From Corynebacterium lubricantis DSM 45231 (GTDB taxonomy: Bacteria; Actinomycetota; Actinomycetes; Mycobacteriales; Mycobacteriaceae): a DNA stretch of 64,000 nt. This document shows, one piece after another, positions 35,833-46,255 of the stretch (position 1 is the first letter of the stretch; the number at the start of each line of letters is the position of its first letter). The notes under the pieces are model-generated. The model did not search any database. It had not been told where the DNA came from and was given only the letters and a program-made list of their open reading frames with translations. Location of the stretch: positions 101,299 through 165,298 of the forward strand of contig NZ_KB902235.1 of NCBI RefSeq assembly GCF_000379425.1. Direction: 5' to 3'. The position numbers and the translations under genes were made by a program.

Positions 35833-38800
35833 CTAGAGCTGATCGAAGCCGTATTCGTCCAGTGGGACGGAAGCGCCGGTGAATTCACCGTAGCCATCGT
35901 CGCCGTAGATCGAATCGCCGAAGCTTGGAACAGAGTAAGCAACCGAGCTTGCAGCCTCAGTCGGCTTGACGGAGATGTTTCGGTAACGCGAGATACCGGT
36001 ACCAGCTGGGATCAGCTTACCGATGATCACGTTCTCCTTCAGGCCGATGAGCTGGTCAGAGCGCTTGTTGATTGCAGCGTCGGTGAGAACACGAGTGGTC
36101 TCCTGGAACGATGCAGCCGACAGCCACGACTCGGTAGCCAACGATGCCTTAGTAATACCCATGATCTCGGAGCGCAGCTCAGCTGGCTCACCGCCGTCAG
36201 CAACTGCTGCGGAGTTCACCTGCTTTGCCTCGGAGAGATCAGCCAGGGTACCTGGCAAGTAGTCGGTGGTACCAGCGTTGATGACGGTACCGCGACGCAG
36301 CATCTGACGGATGATGATCTCGATGTGCTTATCGTGGATAGACACACCCTGGGCACGGTAGACGGCCTGAACTTCGTCGATCAGGTGCTTCTCCACACCA
36401 CGGCGACCAAGCACCTCAAGCACATCGTGCGGATCGGCAGCACCGCGAAGCAGACGATCGCCCAGTTCGACGTGGTCGCCGGCGCGCAGGGAGCGCTCGA
36501 TCATCGCGTTCGGGTTCGACTCCATCGGACGACGCACCTGGGCAAGGCCCTGGCGCTTCGAGAGCTTCTCGTACACGACATCATCGGAGCCATCATCTGG
36601 AGTGATAGTCAGGGTCCAGAAGTTGCCCTCGTCGGAAAGCGATACGGTACCAGCCGTGGACGCGATCGGTGCGCGGTTCTTTGGCACACGTGCCTCGAAC
36701 AGCTCCTGAACACGTGGCAGGCCGCCGGTAATATCGCCACCGACACCACCCTGGTGGAAGGTACGCATGGTCAGCTGGGTACCAGGCTCACCAATCGACT
36801 GTGCAGCAACGATGCCGACTGCCTCGCCGATATCGACGAGCTGGCCGGATGCCATGGACTTGCCGTAGCACTTAGCGCAGACACCGGTTGGGGTCTGGCA
36901 GGTCAGTACCGAGCGAACCTTGACATCGGTGATACCAGCTTCGACGATTGCGTCAATGCGATCCTCGGTCAGGTCGGTGCCTGCCTCGAAGAGGACATTG
37001 CCCTCAGCGTCCTTCAGGTCGGATGCGAGAACGCGGCCGGAAACGGTGGTCTCCACGAGCTCGTGGCGCACGAACTTGTCGCCCACCTGCTCGGCGATTG
37101 GCACGCGCACACCCTGGCGGGTTCCACAGTCGTCCTCGCGGACAATGACGTCCTGAGCGACGTCGACGAGACGACGGGTCAGGTAGCCGGAGTCAGCGGT
37201 ACGCAGAGCGGTATCGGCCAGGCCCTTACGGGAACCGTGGGAGTTGTTGAAGTACTCCAAGACCGACAGGCCTTCACGGAAGGAGGTCTTGATTGGACGG
37301 GTGATGTACTCGCCGCGCGAGTTCACAACCATGCCCTTCATACCTGCCAGGGTCCAGATCTGGCGCATGTTACCGGCAGCACCGGACTTCACGATCATTG
37401 GAATTGGGTTGTCGTCTGGGTAGAGGTCCTCCACGGCCTGACCCACCTTGTTGGTGGCGTCCTGCCACAGCTCAACGAGACGGTCGTAGCGGTTCTCCTC
37501 GGTCAGAGCACCCTTCTCCCAGAACTTGCGCTCGATCTCTTCGGCTTCCTTCTCGTACTGCTCAAGAATCTCAGTCTTGTTAGGCAGGACCAAAACGTCA
37601 GCCATGGAGATGGTCACACCAGAGCGGGTTGCCCAGTAGAAACCGGAGTCCTTCATCTTGTCCAGAGTCTGAGCCACGGTGATCATTGGGTACTTCTCCA
37701 CCATGGCGGAGATGATGTCGCCCAGCAGGATCTTGCCGGAGCCACCGCCCTTACGGACCATGGCGCCTTCCTGGTAAGGGAAGTTATAAGGCAGAAGCTC
37801 ATTGAACATGATGCGACCCAGGGTGGTGTGGGCAGTCCAGGACTGACCCTTCTCCCAACCGTCAGGGAACTGCTCTGCTTCGATCTCCAGCGTTGGACGC
37901 AGGTGATCGATGCGCACCTCGATTGGTGCCTGCAGGCCAAGAACACCGCGGTCGCGGGCCATGATTGCCTCAGCGTAGGAGGAGTACACGCCGCGTGCCG
38001 GGCCGTTCTCGTCTGCTGGCTGGAAGCGGCCTTCGCCACCAATCTCGTCAGGTCCCTTGTCCATGGTCAGGAAGTACAGACCGGTGACCATGTCCAGACG
38101 TGGCATAGCCAGTGGCTTGCCGGATGCAGGCGAAAGAATGTTGTTCGAGGACAGCATCAGGATGCGAGCCTCGGCCTGAGCCTCGGCGGACAGTGGCAGG
38201 TGAACTGCCATCTGGTCGCCGTCGAAGTCAGCGTTGAAAGCTTCACATGCCAATGGGTGCAGCTGGATAGCCTTACCCTCGACAAGCTTCGGCTCGAACG
38301 CCTGGATACCCAGACGGTGCAGGGTTGGTGCGCGGTTCAAAAGCACTGGGTGCTCGGAAATCGCTTCTTCCAGAACGTCCCACACCTCAGGGCGCTGACG
38401 CTCAACCATGCGCTTTGCAGACTTGATGTTCTGCGCGTAGTCGTTGTCCACCAGGCGCTTCATCACGAATGGCTTGAACAGCTCAAGAGCCATCAGCTTC
38501 GGCAGACCACATTCGTGGAGCTTGAGTTGAGGACCAACGATAATCACGGAACGACCGGAGTAGTCCACGCGCTTACCCAGCAGGTTCTGACGGAAACGAC
38601 CCTGCTTGCCCTTGAGCAAGTCAGACAGGGACTTCAAAGGACGGTTACCAGGACCGGTGACAGGGCGACCACGACGACCGTTGTCGAAGAGTGCGTCGAC
38701 GGATTCCTGCAGCATGCGCTTCTCGTTGTTCACGATGATCTCTGGTGCCCCCAGTTCGATCATGCGCTTGAGGCGGTTGTTGCGGTTGATCACACGGCGG

Positions 38801-39831
38801 TAGAGGTCGTTCAAGTCGGCGGTAGCGAAACGGCCACCGTCGAGCTGCACCATTGGGCGCAGCTCTGGTGGGATCACTGGGATCGCATCCAGAATCATGC
38901 CCACTGGGTCATTGCCGGAGCGCTGGAATGCAGCGACAACCTTGAGTCGCTTCAGAGCACGGGTCTTCTTCTGGCCCTTGCCCTCATTGATAATGGTGCG
39001 CAGCTCTTCAGCTTCCGCATCCAGATCAAAGTTGCGGATCAGGGTCTGGAGTGCTTCTGCACCCATGCCGCCGGTGAAGTAGTCCTCGTAGCGGTCCTGG
39101 AGTTCCTCGTAGAGGTTCTCATCAATGATCATCTGCTTTGGAGCAAGCTTGACGAAGGTCTGCCAGATCTCGTCGAGACGGTCGACCTCACGCTCGCCAC
39201 CCTCGCGCAGGTGCTGCATGTCCTTGTCCGCGGCCTTTTGGACCTTGTTGCGGACGTCAGCCTTGGCACCTTCAGCCTCCAGAGCTGCGAGGTCTTCCTC
39301 GAGCTTCTGGGCGCGCTCAGCGATCTGTGCGTTGGTGTCAGCCTCTACGTCCTTCTTCTCCAGCAGCATTTCTGCTTCCAGAGTGGACATGTCTGCGTGA
39401 CGTGCCTCGGTATCAACCGAGGTGATGATGTTCGCAGCAAAGTAGATGATGCGCTCAAGGTCCTTTGGAGCCAGGTCCAACAGGTAGCCGAGGCGGGAAG
39501 GAACACCCTTGAAGTACCAGATGTGAGTCACAGGAGCAGCGAGCTCGATGTGGCCCATGCGCTCACGACGCACCTTGGACTTGGTCACCTCAACGCCACA
39601 GCGCTCACAGATGATGCCCTTGTAACGGACGCGCTTGTACTTGCCACAAGCACACTCCCAGTCACGGGTTGGGCCGAAAATACGCTCGCAGAACAGGCCG
39701 TCCTTCTCTGGCTTGAGCGTACGGTAGTTAATGGTCTCCGGCTTCTTTACCTCGCCATGGGACCAACGGCGGATGTCGTCGGCAGTGGCCAGGCCGATGC
39801 GGAGCTCGTCAAAGAGGTTTACGTCGAACAC
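35833..39831 (-). CDS. rpoC: DNA-directed RNA polymerase subunit beta'
   Basis: A 1332-residue subunit. The N-terminal zinc ribbon has C60, C62, C75 and C78. The catalytic metal loop [12 protein letters not shown] is near residues 530-540, and the second zinc site has CGTRQGV...[13 protein letters not shown]. The trigger loop and switch regions are present. The start is GTG at 39831 with a GGTGAAAGGG-type ribosome site. It follows rpoB after a 118-nt spacer that holds an inverted pair of the dispersed motif. Confidence 0.98.
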   Translation of the reverse strand: MFDVNLFDELRIGLATADDIRRWSHGEVKKPETINYRTLKPEKDGLFCERIFGPTRDWECACGKYKRVRYKGIICERCGVEVTKSKVRRERMGHIELAAPVTHIWYFKGVPSRLGYLLDLAPKDLERIIYFAANIITSVDTEARHADMSTLEAEMLLEKKDVEADTNAQIAERAQKLEEDLAALEAEGAKADVRNKVQKAADKDMQHLREGGEREVDRLDEIWQTFVKLAPKQMIIDENLYEELQDRYEDYFTGGMGAEALQTLIRNFDLDAEAEELRTIINEGKGQKKTRALKRLKVVAAFQRSGNDPVGMILDAIPVIPPELRPMVQLDGGRFATADLNDLYRRVINRNNRLKRMIELGAPEIIVNNEKRMLQESVDALFDNGRRGRPVTGPGNRPLKSLSDLLKGKQGRFRQNLLGKRVDYSGRSVIIVGPQLKLHECGLPKLMALELFKPFVMKRLVDNDYAQNIKSAKRMVERQRPEVWDVLEEAISEHPVLLNRAPTLHRLGIQAFEPKLVEGKAIQLHPLACEAFNADFDGDQMAVHLPLSAEAQAEARILMLSSNNILSPASGKPLAMPRLDMVTGLYFLTMDKGPDEIGGEGRFQPADENGPARGVYSSYAEAIMARDRGVLGLQAPIEVRIDHLRPTLEIEAEQFPDGWEKGQSWTAHTTLGRIMFNELLPYNFPYQEGAMVRKGGGSGKILLGDIISAMVEKYPMITVAQTLDKMKDSGFYWATRSGVTISMADVLVLPNKTEILEQYEKEAEEIERKFWEKGALTEENRYDRLVELWQDATNKVGQAVEDLYPDDNPIPMIVKSGAAGNMRQIWTLAGMKGMVVNSRGEYITRPIKTSFREGLSVLEYFNNSHGSRKGLADTALRTADSGYLTRRLVDVAQDVIVREDDCGTRQGVRVPIAEQVGDKFVRHELVETTVSGRVLASDLKDAEGNVLFEAGTDLTEDRIDAIVEAGITDVKVRSVLTCQTPTGVCAKCYGKSMASGQLVDIGEAVGIVAAQSIGEPGTQLTMRTFHQGGVGGDITGGLPRVQELFEARVPKNRAPIASTAGTVSLSDEGNFWTLTITPDDGSDDVVYEKLSKRQGLAQVRRPMESNPNAMIERSLRAGDHVELGDRLLRGAADPHDVLEVLGRRGVEKHLIDEVQAVYRAQGVSIHDKHIEIIIRQMLRRGTVINAGTTDYLPGTLADLSEAKQVNSAAVADGGEPAELRSEIMGITKASLATESWLSAASFQETTRVLTDAAINKRSDQLIGLKENVIIGKLIPAGTGISRYRNISVKPTEAASSVAYSVPSFGDSIYGDDGYGEFTGASVPLDEYGFDQL

Positions 39832-39903
39832 GTAAATACCCTTTCACCTCCCGAACGGGAGGATTGATGTTGGATTATTTCAGAGTCGTGTTGCGCCGGT
39901 GAA

Positions 39904-39933
39904 TCGTCGTCAAGCGATATCGCTTATCGACGA
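39904..39933. repeat. Inverted pair of TCGTCGNNAAGCGA motifs between rpoB and rpoC
   Basis: Forward copy TCGTCGTCAAGCGA (39904-39917) and reverse copy TCGCTTATCGACGA (39920-39933), two bases apart. Together they could form a hairpin with a mismatch at the two variable positions, in the spacer 16 nt after the rpoB stop. Confidence 0.8.
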
Positions 39934-39949
39934 CTCCCGTGCCTGGCAG

Positions 39950-42900
39950 TTATGCGGTATCCGCGGAAGCACCCTCGTCGCGGGACAGGTTAATGCCCAG
40001 CGAGGAACCTGCGTGATCATCGTCGTCGTCACCGTCGAGCTCCATTGGAGTGCCGTCGGTAGAGAGCACCTCAACGTTGAGGCACAGCGACTGCAGCTCC
40101 TTGAGGAGGACCTTGAAGGACTCAGGGATGCCTGGATCAGGGATGTTGTCACCCTTGACAATGGCCTCGTAGACCTTCACGCGGCCGACAACGTCATCCG
40201 ACTTAATCGTGAGCAGCTCCTGCAGGGTGTAGGCAGCGCCGTAAGCCTGCATTGCCCACACCTCCATCTCACCGAAGCGCTGGCCACCGAACTGTGCCTT
40301 ACCACCCAGTGGCTGCTGGGTAATCATGGAGTAAGGACCGGTGGAACGAGCGTGAATCTTCTCGTCGACCAGGTGGTGCAGCTTCAGCATGTACATGTAG
40401 CCGACTGCGACTGGGTACTTGAACGGTTCGCCGGAGCGGCCGTCGAAGAGGCGGGTCTTGCCGTCGCCGTCCACCATGACGTCGCCGTCACGGTTTGGCT
40501 TGGAGTTCGCCAGCAGACCTGCGATTTCCTCGTTGGTCGCGCCGTCGAATACAGGCGTTGCAGTCAGGGAATCCGCTGGGACGTCGTACAGCGCCTCAGG
40601 CAGGGTCTCCAGCAGCTCAGCATTAGCAGGATCGTCAGGGTTGACGGTCCAGCCGGCCTTCGCCAGCCAACCGAGGTGAACCTCGAGGACCTGGCCAATA
40701 TTCATACGACGAGGAACACCGTGGGTGTTCAGCATGATGTCCACTGGGGTGCCGTCAGCCATGAATGGCATATCTTCCTGAGGAAGGATCTTGCCCACAA
40801 CACCCTTGTTGCCGTGGCGGCCAGCCATCTTGTCGCCGTCCTGGATCTTGCGCTTCTGTGCAACGTAGACGCGAATCTTCTCGTTGACACCTGGGCTCAG
40901 ATCGTCGTCGTCCTCTCGGGAGAAGTGGCGCACAGCGATGACCTTGCCGGTCTCACCATGTGGCACCTTCAGGGAGGTGTCGCGGACTTCGCGTGCCTTC
41001 TCGCCGAAGATAGCGCGCAGCAGGCGCTCTTCTGGAGTCAGCTCGGTCTCGCCCTTCGGGGTGACCTTACCAACGAGGATGTCGCCGTCGCGGACATCAG
41101 CGCCAATGCGGATGATGCCGCGCTCGTCGAGGTCCTTGAGCACGTCTTCGGACACGTTCGGGATCTCGCGGGTGATTTCTTCCGCACCGAGCTTGGTGTC
41201 GCGGGCATCGATCTCGTGCTCTTCGATGTGCACGGAGGTCAAGATGTCCTCTTCGACAACGCGCTGGTTCAGGATGATTGCATCCTCGTAGTTGTGACCT
41301 TCCCATGGCATGAATGCCACGAGCAGGTTACGACCGAGGGACATTTCACCGTTCTTGGTACCTGGACCATCAGCGATGACCTGGCCAGCCTCAACGCGCT
41401 CGCCCATGTTCACCAGTGGGGTCTGGTTGTAGCTGGTGCCCTGGTTGGTGCGCTCGTAGGTGCGCAGCAGGTAGCTGTCGCGCTGACCTTCGTCATCCAT
41501 GATGGTGATCAAGTCACCGGAGACGTTCTCAACAACACCAGCCTTCGGGGTGATCACCATGTCGCCCGCGTCGTATGCAGCGCGCTGCTCCATACCGGTA
41601 GCCACGAAAGGAGCCTCTGGACGCAGAAGTGGCACAGCCTGCTTCTGCATGTTGGCACCCATCAAGGCACGGTTAGCATCGTCGTGCTCGAGGAATGGAA
41701 TCATCGCAGTAGCAACGGAAACCATCTGGCGAGGGGAAATATCCAGGTAATCAACGCCCTGTGCATCGGTGACAGCGATATCGCCGTCTTTGATGCGGAC
41801 CTCGATGCGTTCGTCGATGATGTTGCCTTCGGCATCCATCTTCGTCGACGCCTGAGCGATGGAGTAACGATCTTCCTCATCTGCGGTCAGGTACTGGACC
41901 TCGCCGGTGAGCTTGCCATCGACGACCTTCTGGTACGGGGTCTCGATGAAGCCGAAAGCGTTCACGCGAGCGTACGACGACAGCGCACCGATCAGGCCAA
42001 TGTTCGGGCCTTCCGGAGTCTCAATTGGGCACATACGGCCGTAGTGAGATGGGTGAACGTCTCGGACCTCAATGCCGGCGCGCTCACGGGACAGGCCGCC
42101 TGGGCCCAGAGCCGAAAGACGACGCTTGTGTGTGAGGCCAGACAGGGAGTTGTTCTGGTCCATGAACTGCGAGAGCTGGGAGGTTCCGAAGAACTCACGG
42201 ATCGCAGCAGACACTGGGCGAACGTTGATCAGGGAGGTAGGCGTGATCGATTCCGCATCCTGGGTGGTCATGCGCTCACGCACAACACGCTCCATACGGG
42301 ACAGACCAACGCGAACCTGGTTCTGAATCAGTTCGCCAACGGTACGCAGACGACGGTTGCCGAAGTGGTCAATGTCGTCGGTGTTGATGGGGATAATCTC
42401 ACCGGTAGGCGAGGTCATTTCCTTCTCACCGTTGTGCAGACGCACCAGGTACTCGAGCGAGGTAGCAATATCTTCCTCAGTCAGGGTGAGCAGACCATCA
42501 TGGTCGCCGCCCAAGCCCAGCTTGCGGTTGACCTTGTAGCGGCCCACCTTTGCCAGGTCGTAGCGCTTTGCGCGGAAGAAGGAGTTCTCCAGCAAAGACT
42601 GAGCAAGATCGCGGGTAGGCTGCTCGCCTGGGCGCTGCTTGCGGTAGATCTCCAGGAGTGCTTCGTCGGTGTTTGCCACACCGTCGGACTCGAGGGTGGA
42701 CATCATGATCTCGGAGAAGCCGAAGCGCTCGCGGATCTGCGCGTCGGTCCAGCCCAGTGCCTTCAACAGCACGGTGACAGGCTGACGACGCTTACGGTCG
42801 ATGCGCACGCCGACGGTATCGCGCTTGTCCACGTCGAACTCCAACCATGCACCGCGGGAAGGAATGACCTTCACTGCGTGCAGGGGACGCTCGGTGGACT

Positions 42901-43444
42901 TGTCGATGGTCTCGTCGAAATACACACCTGGGGAACGCACCAGCTGGGAGACAACGACACGCTCGGTGCCGTTGACGATGAAAGTACCCTTGTCGGTCAT
43001 CTGCGGGAAGTCGCCGATGAACACCGTCTGGGACTTGATCTCCTGGGTGTCGTTGTTGATAAACTCTGCAGTCACATACAGAGGAGCCGTGTAATCGATG
43101 TCTTTGTCTTTACACTCATCGATGGTGTATTTTTGCGGCTCAAAATATGGCTCTGACAAAGAGAGAGACATGTTGCCCGAGTAATCCTGGATCGGGGAAA
43201 GCTCTTCGAGAATGTCCTCAAGGCCGCTCGTGATGCGGGCATCAGGTCCACGCAACTCTTGCTGGCGTTCGCGCCACTCAGGCTTACCAACAAGCCACGA
43301 AAAGGATTCGGACTGTACGTCAAGGAGTCCAGGGACGGCTACAGGCTCGCTGATTTTCGCGAACGAGTACCGAGTCGGAGCTCCGGGGATTTCGGCCACT
43401 GACTTGGTCTGGCGGGAGACTGCCAAGATGGGTCCTTCCAGCAC
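39950..43444 (-). CDS. rpoB: DNA-directed RNA polymerase subunit beta
   Basis: A 1164-residue subunit. The rifampicin-resistance region, at about residues 420-450, reads [20 protein letters not shown] then KRRLSALGP, with wild-type D, H and S at the common resistance positions. The conserved [15 protein letters not shown] block is intact. The start used is GTG 43444 ([12 protein letters not shown]), as in other corynebacteria. A TTG seven codons in, at AVSRQ minus one, follows GGAAGGA and is a plausible alternative. It is separated from rplL by a DUF3068 gene. Confidence 0.97.
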   Translation of the reverse strand: MLEGPILAVSRQTKSVAEIPGAPTRYSFAKISEPVAVPGLLDVQSESFSWLVGKPEWRERQQELRGPDARITSGLEDILEELSPIQDYSGNMSLSLSEPYFEPQKYTIDECKDKDIDYTAPLYVTAEFINNDTQEIKSQTVFIGDFPQMTDKGTFIVNGTERVVVSQLVRSPGVYFDETIDKSTERPLHAVKVIPSRGAWLEFDVDKRDTVGVRIDRKRRQPVTVLLKALGWTDAQIRERFGFSEIMMSTLESDGVANTDEALLEIYRKQRPGEQPTRDLAQSLLENSFFRAKRYDLAKVGRYKVNRKLGLGGDHDGLLTLTEEDIATSLEYLVRLHNGEKEMTSPTGEIIPINTDDIDHFGNRRLRTVGELIQNQVRVGLSRMERVVRERMTTQDAESITPTSLINVRPVSAAIREFFGTSQLSQFMDQNNSLSGLTHKRRLSALGPGGLSRERAGIEVRDVHPSHYGRMCPIETPEGPNIGLIGALSSYARVNAFGFIETPYQKVVDGKLTGEVQYLTADEEDRYSIAQASTKMDAEGNIIDERIEVRIKDGDIAVTDAQGVDYLDISPRQMVSVATAMIPFLEHDDANRALMGANMQKQAVPLLRPEAPFVATGMEQRAAYDAGDMVITPKAGVVENVSGDLITIMDDEGQRDSYLLRTYERTNQGTSYNQTPLVNMGERVEAGQVIADGPGTKNGEMSLGRNLLVAFMPWEGHNYEDAIILNQRVVEEDILTSVHIEEHEIDARDTKLGAEEITREIPNVSEDVLKDLDERGIIRIGADVRDGDILVGKVTPKGETELTPEERLLRAIFGEKAREVRDTSLKVPHGETGKVIAVRHFSREDDDDLSPGVNEKIRVYVAQKRKIQDGDKMAGRHGNKGVVGKILPQEDMPFMADGTPVDIMLNTHGVPRRMNIGQVLEVHLGWLAKAGWTVNPDDPANAELLETLPEALYDVPADSLTATPVFDGATNEEIAGLLANSKPNRDGDVMVDGDGKTRLFDGRSGEPFKYPVAVGYMYMLKLHHLVDEKIHARSTGPYSMITQQPLGGKAQFGGQRFGEMEVWAMQAYGAAYTLQELLTIKSDDVVGRVKVYEAIVKGDNIPDPGIPESFKVLLKELQSLCLNVEVLSTDGTPMELDGDDDDDHAGSSLGINLSRDEGASADTA

Positions 43445-43864
43445 CTCACGCGGGTCCCAAAAATTGTTCTGGCTTTACAACTTTTAAGGAATTCCGCTGG
43501 ATAAATTAGCATTCGGTCTGCTGTGGAAGTATTGTCCCCAGATAGCACAAAATCACCTTGTCAAGTCGACTTTTTCAAATCAAAGTGAGCAAGGTTTGCA
43601 CTACACCAGAGACAGCTTCCAGCGCAACGACCTATCTTAAAACATTCTTCTTGTTTTGTAAAGACCAATTTGCGTAATCCGGCGCGGTACGTCTCGGTTC
43701 TCACTCGCTGGACCCCATCTCGATCCAAGCGGTGTTTGGAGACGTTGGAAGGGACTCTAGCACCAAATTCTAAAAAACCTGCAACAACACTGCCAAACCC
43801 ATAGGAAGCGAACCGGTGTTCAGCACTTTGACCAGAGGTAATTGCAGGTGATCGCCGTGCCGGG
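43445..43864 (-). other. Region upstream of rpoB
   Basis: 420 nt with no supported gene. On the minus strand a perfect TTGACA (43559-43564) is followed 14 nt later by TATCTG (43539-43544), a spacing too short for a standard promoter, so the true -10 is unclear. Since a separate gene and the rplL terminator intervene, rpoBC must be transcribed from here. Confidence 0.4.
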
Positions 43865-44812
43865 CTACTTGGCGCGGGCCCGGGACTTAAACCTGCGGGA
43901 CTCGGGGCGCAGCGCACCGATCAACCCAACCAAGGCAATGATGGCACCGACCGTAATCACGATAATGGTGATCGTGCGCGAGGTTTCCTGGGAGACGATG
44001 CCTGTGAGCTGCCCCAGCTTAGCAGCGTTATCTTGGGTGGCAGCGGAATACGTGACGTAGTCTTCCGCGCGCTCACCGGAGGCATCGGCGTAATACAGGT
44101 CCACGTCTTCGTCGATCCCGATGACGAGTCCGCTGACATGGTCGACCTGCAAGGTGCGCTCCACCGCGTAATGCAGATAGGAGGTGGAGGCGTTGCCCTC
44201 TTCGTCGTGAAGCGTCTTTGTATTGTTCATCGCGGCGTACTCGCGCGCGAGGTTGGTTGGCTCGACCTGCTGGGTGTAGCTATCCACCTGACGTCCGTCG
44301 ATCTGTTCGTTGCCGACGAGCTGCACTTCAGCCGTATCGCGCAGGATGGGATCGAATAACTCGATGGTTTCTGCCTCCGCGTTCACGGGGAGCTTGAGCC
44401 ACGGGCCTTCCATGTCGATTTCTTCGGTAGGCATAATCATCACCGAGGAGACAGTCGCCGGGGTGAGGGCGTCGCCGGACTTGCGGTCCACCTGCCAGGA
44501 CCAGGTCTGCGCCGTGATCAGATCCTCGAGCTTGTCCCCTTCTGCCCCGCGGAAGAGGGAATCGCCCACGCGCAGGGAGGCCATCTCATCGGTGGCCGGG
44601 TTCTGGATCTCCATGTGGAGCTGGCGGGTGACGGGCTGTGCTTCGCCTTCGACGGAGGCATTCTCGTCGTGAAGCGTGTAGGTGGTGTTCTCTAAGTCCA
44701 GGGGCAGCCTTCCGTCGCCCAGCAAAAAGCGGGGTGCGGCGAATCCTGCCACCATCAACGCGACACCGAGGCCGACGAGTAGGGCAGACAGGATTCGGGA
44801 CTTAGGAAGCAT
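43865..44812 (-). CDS. DUF3068 envelope protein
   Basis: A 315-residue protein with a membrane segment at each end (about residues 8-28 and 270-292) and a large extracytoplasmic beta-rich domain between, closing with a basic tail RPESRRFKSRARAK. This two-anchor layout and motifs such as YTQQVEPTNLAREYAAMNN (abridged) match DUF3068, a family found in mycolic-acid actinobacteria whose role is unknown. It lies between rplL and rpoB, breaking the classical rplJL-rpoBC string. Confidence 0.8.
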   Translation of the reverse strand: MLPKSRILSALLVGLGVALMVAGFAAPRFLLGDGRLPLDLENTTYTLHDENASVEGEAQPVTRQLHMEIQNPATDEMASLRVGDSLFRGAEGDKLEDLITAQTWSWQVDRKSGDALTPATVSSVMIMPTEEIDMEGPWLKLPVNAEAETIELFDPILRDTAEVQLVGNEQIDGRQVDSYTQQVEPTNLAREYAAMNNTKTLHDEEGNASTSYLHYAVERTLQVDHVSGLVIGIDEDVDLYYADASGERAEDYVTYSAATQDNAAKLGQLTGIVSQETSRTITIIVITVGAIIALVGLIGALRPESRRFKSRARAK

Positions 44813-44902
44813 AGGGAGCAGTCTACAAGACGCTCCTGCGAGTCCAAGATTCCGGCTCGGCGGCGCCTAGAACTTTCAGGCAACCTTCATGAAGGCATAA
44901 GT

Positions 44903-44934
44903 AAACCCCCACGCCATGCAGGTCGTGGGGGTTT
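44903..44934 (-). terminator. Terminator of rplJL
   Basis: A perfect 11-bp stem AAACCCCCACG / CGTGGGGGTTT with a ten-base loop, 69 nt beyond the rplL stop. The minus-strand U-tract is only TTT, so termination may be partial and leave some read-through toward DUF3068. Confidence 0.7.
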
Positions 44935-45002
44935 TAAATGAAGTGTGTGAAGACTTCAGTTTTTGCTCAAGTAATTACTCGAGCATTACGCCAGAAGTGA
45001 AA

Positions 45003-45389
45003 TTACTTCAGGGTAACGGTTGCGCCAGCCTCTTCGAGCTTAGCCTTAGCTGCCTCAGCGTCATCCTTGGATGCGCCCTCGAGGATAGCCTTAGGTGCGG
45101 CCTCAACCATTTCCTTTGCGTCCTTCAGGCCCAGGCCGGAAACAACTTCGCGGACAGCCTTGATGACGCCGATCTTCTTGTCGCCAGCGGACTCGAGAAC
45201 AACGTCGAACTCGGTCTTCTCTTCAGCAGCAGCAGCCTCGCCAGCTGGTGCGCCTGCAGCAGCAACTGCAACTGGAGCAGCAGCGGTTACGTCGAAGACC
45301 TCTTCGAATTCCTTCAGGAACTCAGAGAGCTCGATGAGGGTCATTTCCTTGAACTGCTCAATGAGCTCGTCCTTGGTGAGCTTAGCCAT
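45003..45389 (-). CDS. rplL: 50S ribosomal protein L7/L12
   Basis: A 128-residue stalk protein starting [17 protein letters not shown]. The N-terminal dimerisation helices, an Ala-rich hinge ([20 protein letters not shown]) and the factor-binding C-terminal domain ([22 protein letters not shown], abridged) are all present. It is encoded 77 nt downstream of rplJ. Confidence 0.97.
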   Translation of the reverse strand: MAKLTKDELIEQFKEMTLIELSEFLKEFEEVFDVTAAAPVAVAAAGAPAGEAAAAEEKTEFDVVLESAGDKKIGVIKAVREVVSGLGLKDAKEMVEAAPKAILEGASKDDAEAAKAKLEEAGATVTLK

Positions 45390-45466
45390 GATGGCTTCCT
45401 TTCTGTATCAGGCCGCTTTTTCGATGGGGCCTGAAATAAGTATGTGGTGTTGTTTTAAAACTTGTT

Positions 45467-45985
45467 TTAAGCAGCTTCTTGCTTGTCCTGCAGGGCAGCA
45501 ACCAGACGTGCGGTCTTGGATGCTGGAGCCTGGAACAGGCCGGCTGCCTTGGCCAAGGAACCCTGGAATGCGCCAGCGATCTTGGCAAGAGTGGTCTCGC
45601 GGTTGTCCATCTCTGCGATAGCGTTGACATCGTCAGCGCTCAGAGCGTTACCGTCCATGTAGCCGCCCTTGAGAACGAATGCATCGTTATCCTTGGCGAA
45701 CTTCTTCATGGTCTTGGCAGCGTCAACAGCCTCGCCCTTAATAAAGGCAACAGCGGTTGGGCCGACCAGAAGATCATCGAGACCCTCGATGCCCTGCTCG
45801 TTAGCAGCGATCTTCACGAGGGTGTTCTTGGCGACGTGGAGTTCGACATCGAAGCCAAGCTGGCCACGCAGCTCCTGGAGCTGAGCGACGGTCAGTCCGC
45901 GGTACTCGGTGAGTACAACGGAGCTAGCGTCCTCAAACTTCTCCTTCAGTGCTGCAAGCTCTGCAGTGTTCTTCGGGTTTGCCAT
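45467..45985 (-). CDS. rplJ: 50S ribosomal protein L10
   Basis: A 172-residue stalk-base protein. The start MANPKNTAELAALKEKF at 45985 gives the family N-terminus and follows GGAAGGAGG; the longer open frame to 46129 runs through the regulatory leader. The N-terminal RNA-binding domain contains VVLTEYRGLTVAQLQELR and the C-terminal helix binds L7/L12 dimers. Expression is likely autoregulated through the upstream leader. Confidence 0.97.
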   Translation of the reverse strand: MANPKNTAELAALKEKFEDASSVVLTEYRGLTVAQLQELRGQLGFDVELHVAKNTLVKIAANEQGIEGLDDLLVGPTAVAFIKGEAVDAAKTMKKFAKDNDAFVLKGGYMDGNALSADDVNAIAEMDNRETTLAKIAGAFQGSLAKAAGLFQAPASKTARLVAALQDKQEAA

Positions 45986-45995
45986 CTTCACACGC

Positions 45996-46219
45996 CTCCT
46001 TCCAAATGCTTCATTGGTTTTGATCCGCCGGAGCACCTTTGTTGTTTCCAACAAAAAATGCCCCGTGCAGAAGCACGAGGCACACCATAAATGTGTTTGC
46101 CGCGTTTCTCCTGCGTAGGCTGCTCCCATTTAAGGAAGTCCTTCGATCTCCACCAAGGGAGATAACCGACGGTCTTCGGTGAAACTTGAGCACGGCATTT
46201 TCATACCGTTCAACTTTCA
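45996..46219 (-). ncRNA. L10 leader with transcription attenuator
   Basis: The roughly 220-nt rplJ leader has the features of an actinobacterial L10 leader: a paired ACCGAAGACC/GGTTATCTCC...GGTGGAGAT region and a CCTACGCAGG kink-like element. It then has a 9-bp hairpin GCCTCGTGC / GCACGGGGC (46060-46081) followed by ATTTTTT (46053-46059), a rho-independent terminator 70 nt before the rplJ start. Binding of L10(L12)4 to the leader would favour termination; the mechanism is known for the family, the attenuator is read here. Confidence 0.7.
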
Positions 46220-46225
46220 GCAGTG

Positions 46226-46255
46226 ATAATAGCAAGAGCTCATGCTAAAGACCAA
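46226..46255 (-). promoter_or_regulatory. Promoter of rplJL
   Basis: On the minus strand TTGGTC (46250-46255), 18 nt, TATTAT (46226-46231). The -35 box lies inside the last codons of the upstream FAD oxidoreductase gene. Confidence 0.6.

Noticed and set aside
36325..39867. An uninterrupted 1180-codon plus-strand frame opposite rpoC
   Set aside because: It is the antisense shadow of a GC-biased conserved gene: no family signature, composition rich in H, V, L and Q typical of reverse-frame reading.
39899..43156. A 1085-codon plus-strand frame opposite rpoB
   Set aside because: Same reason: antisense of a highly biased gene with no recognisable domain or ribosome site.
43539..43564. TTGACA/TATCTG as the rpoB promoter
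   Set aside because: The 14-nt spacing is too short for a standard housekeeping promoter; kept only as a remark in the upstream region.
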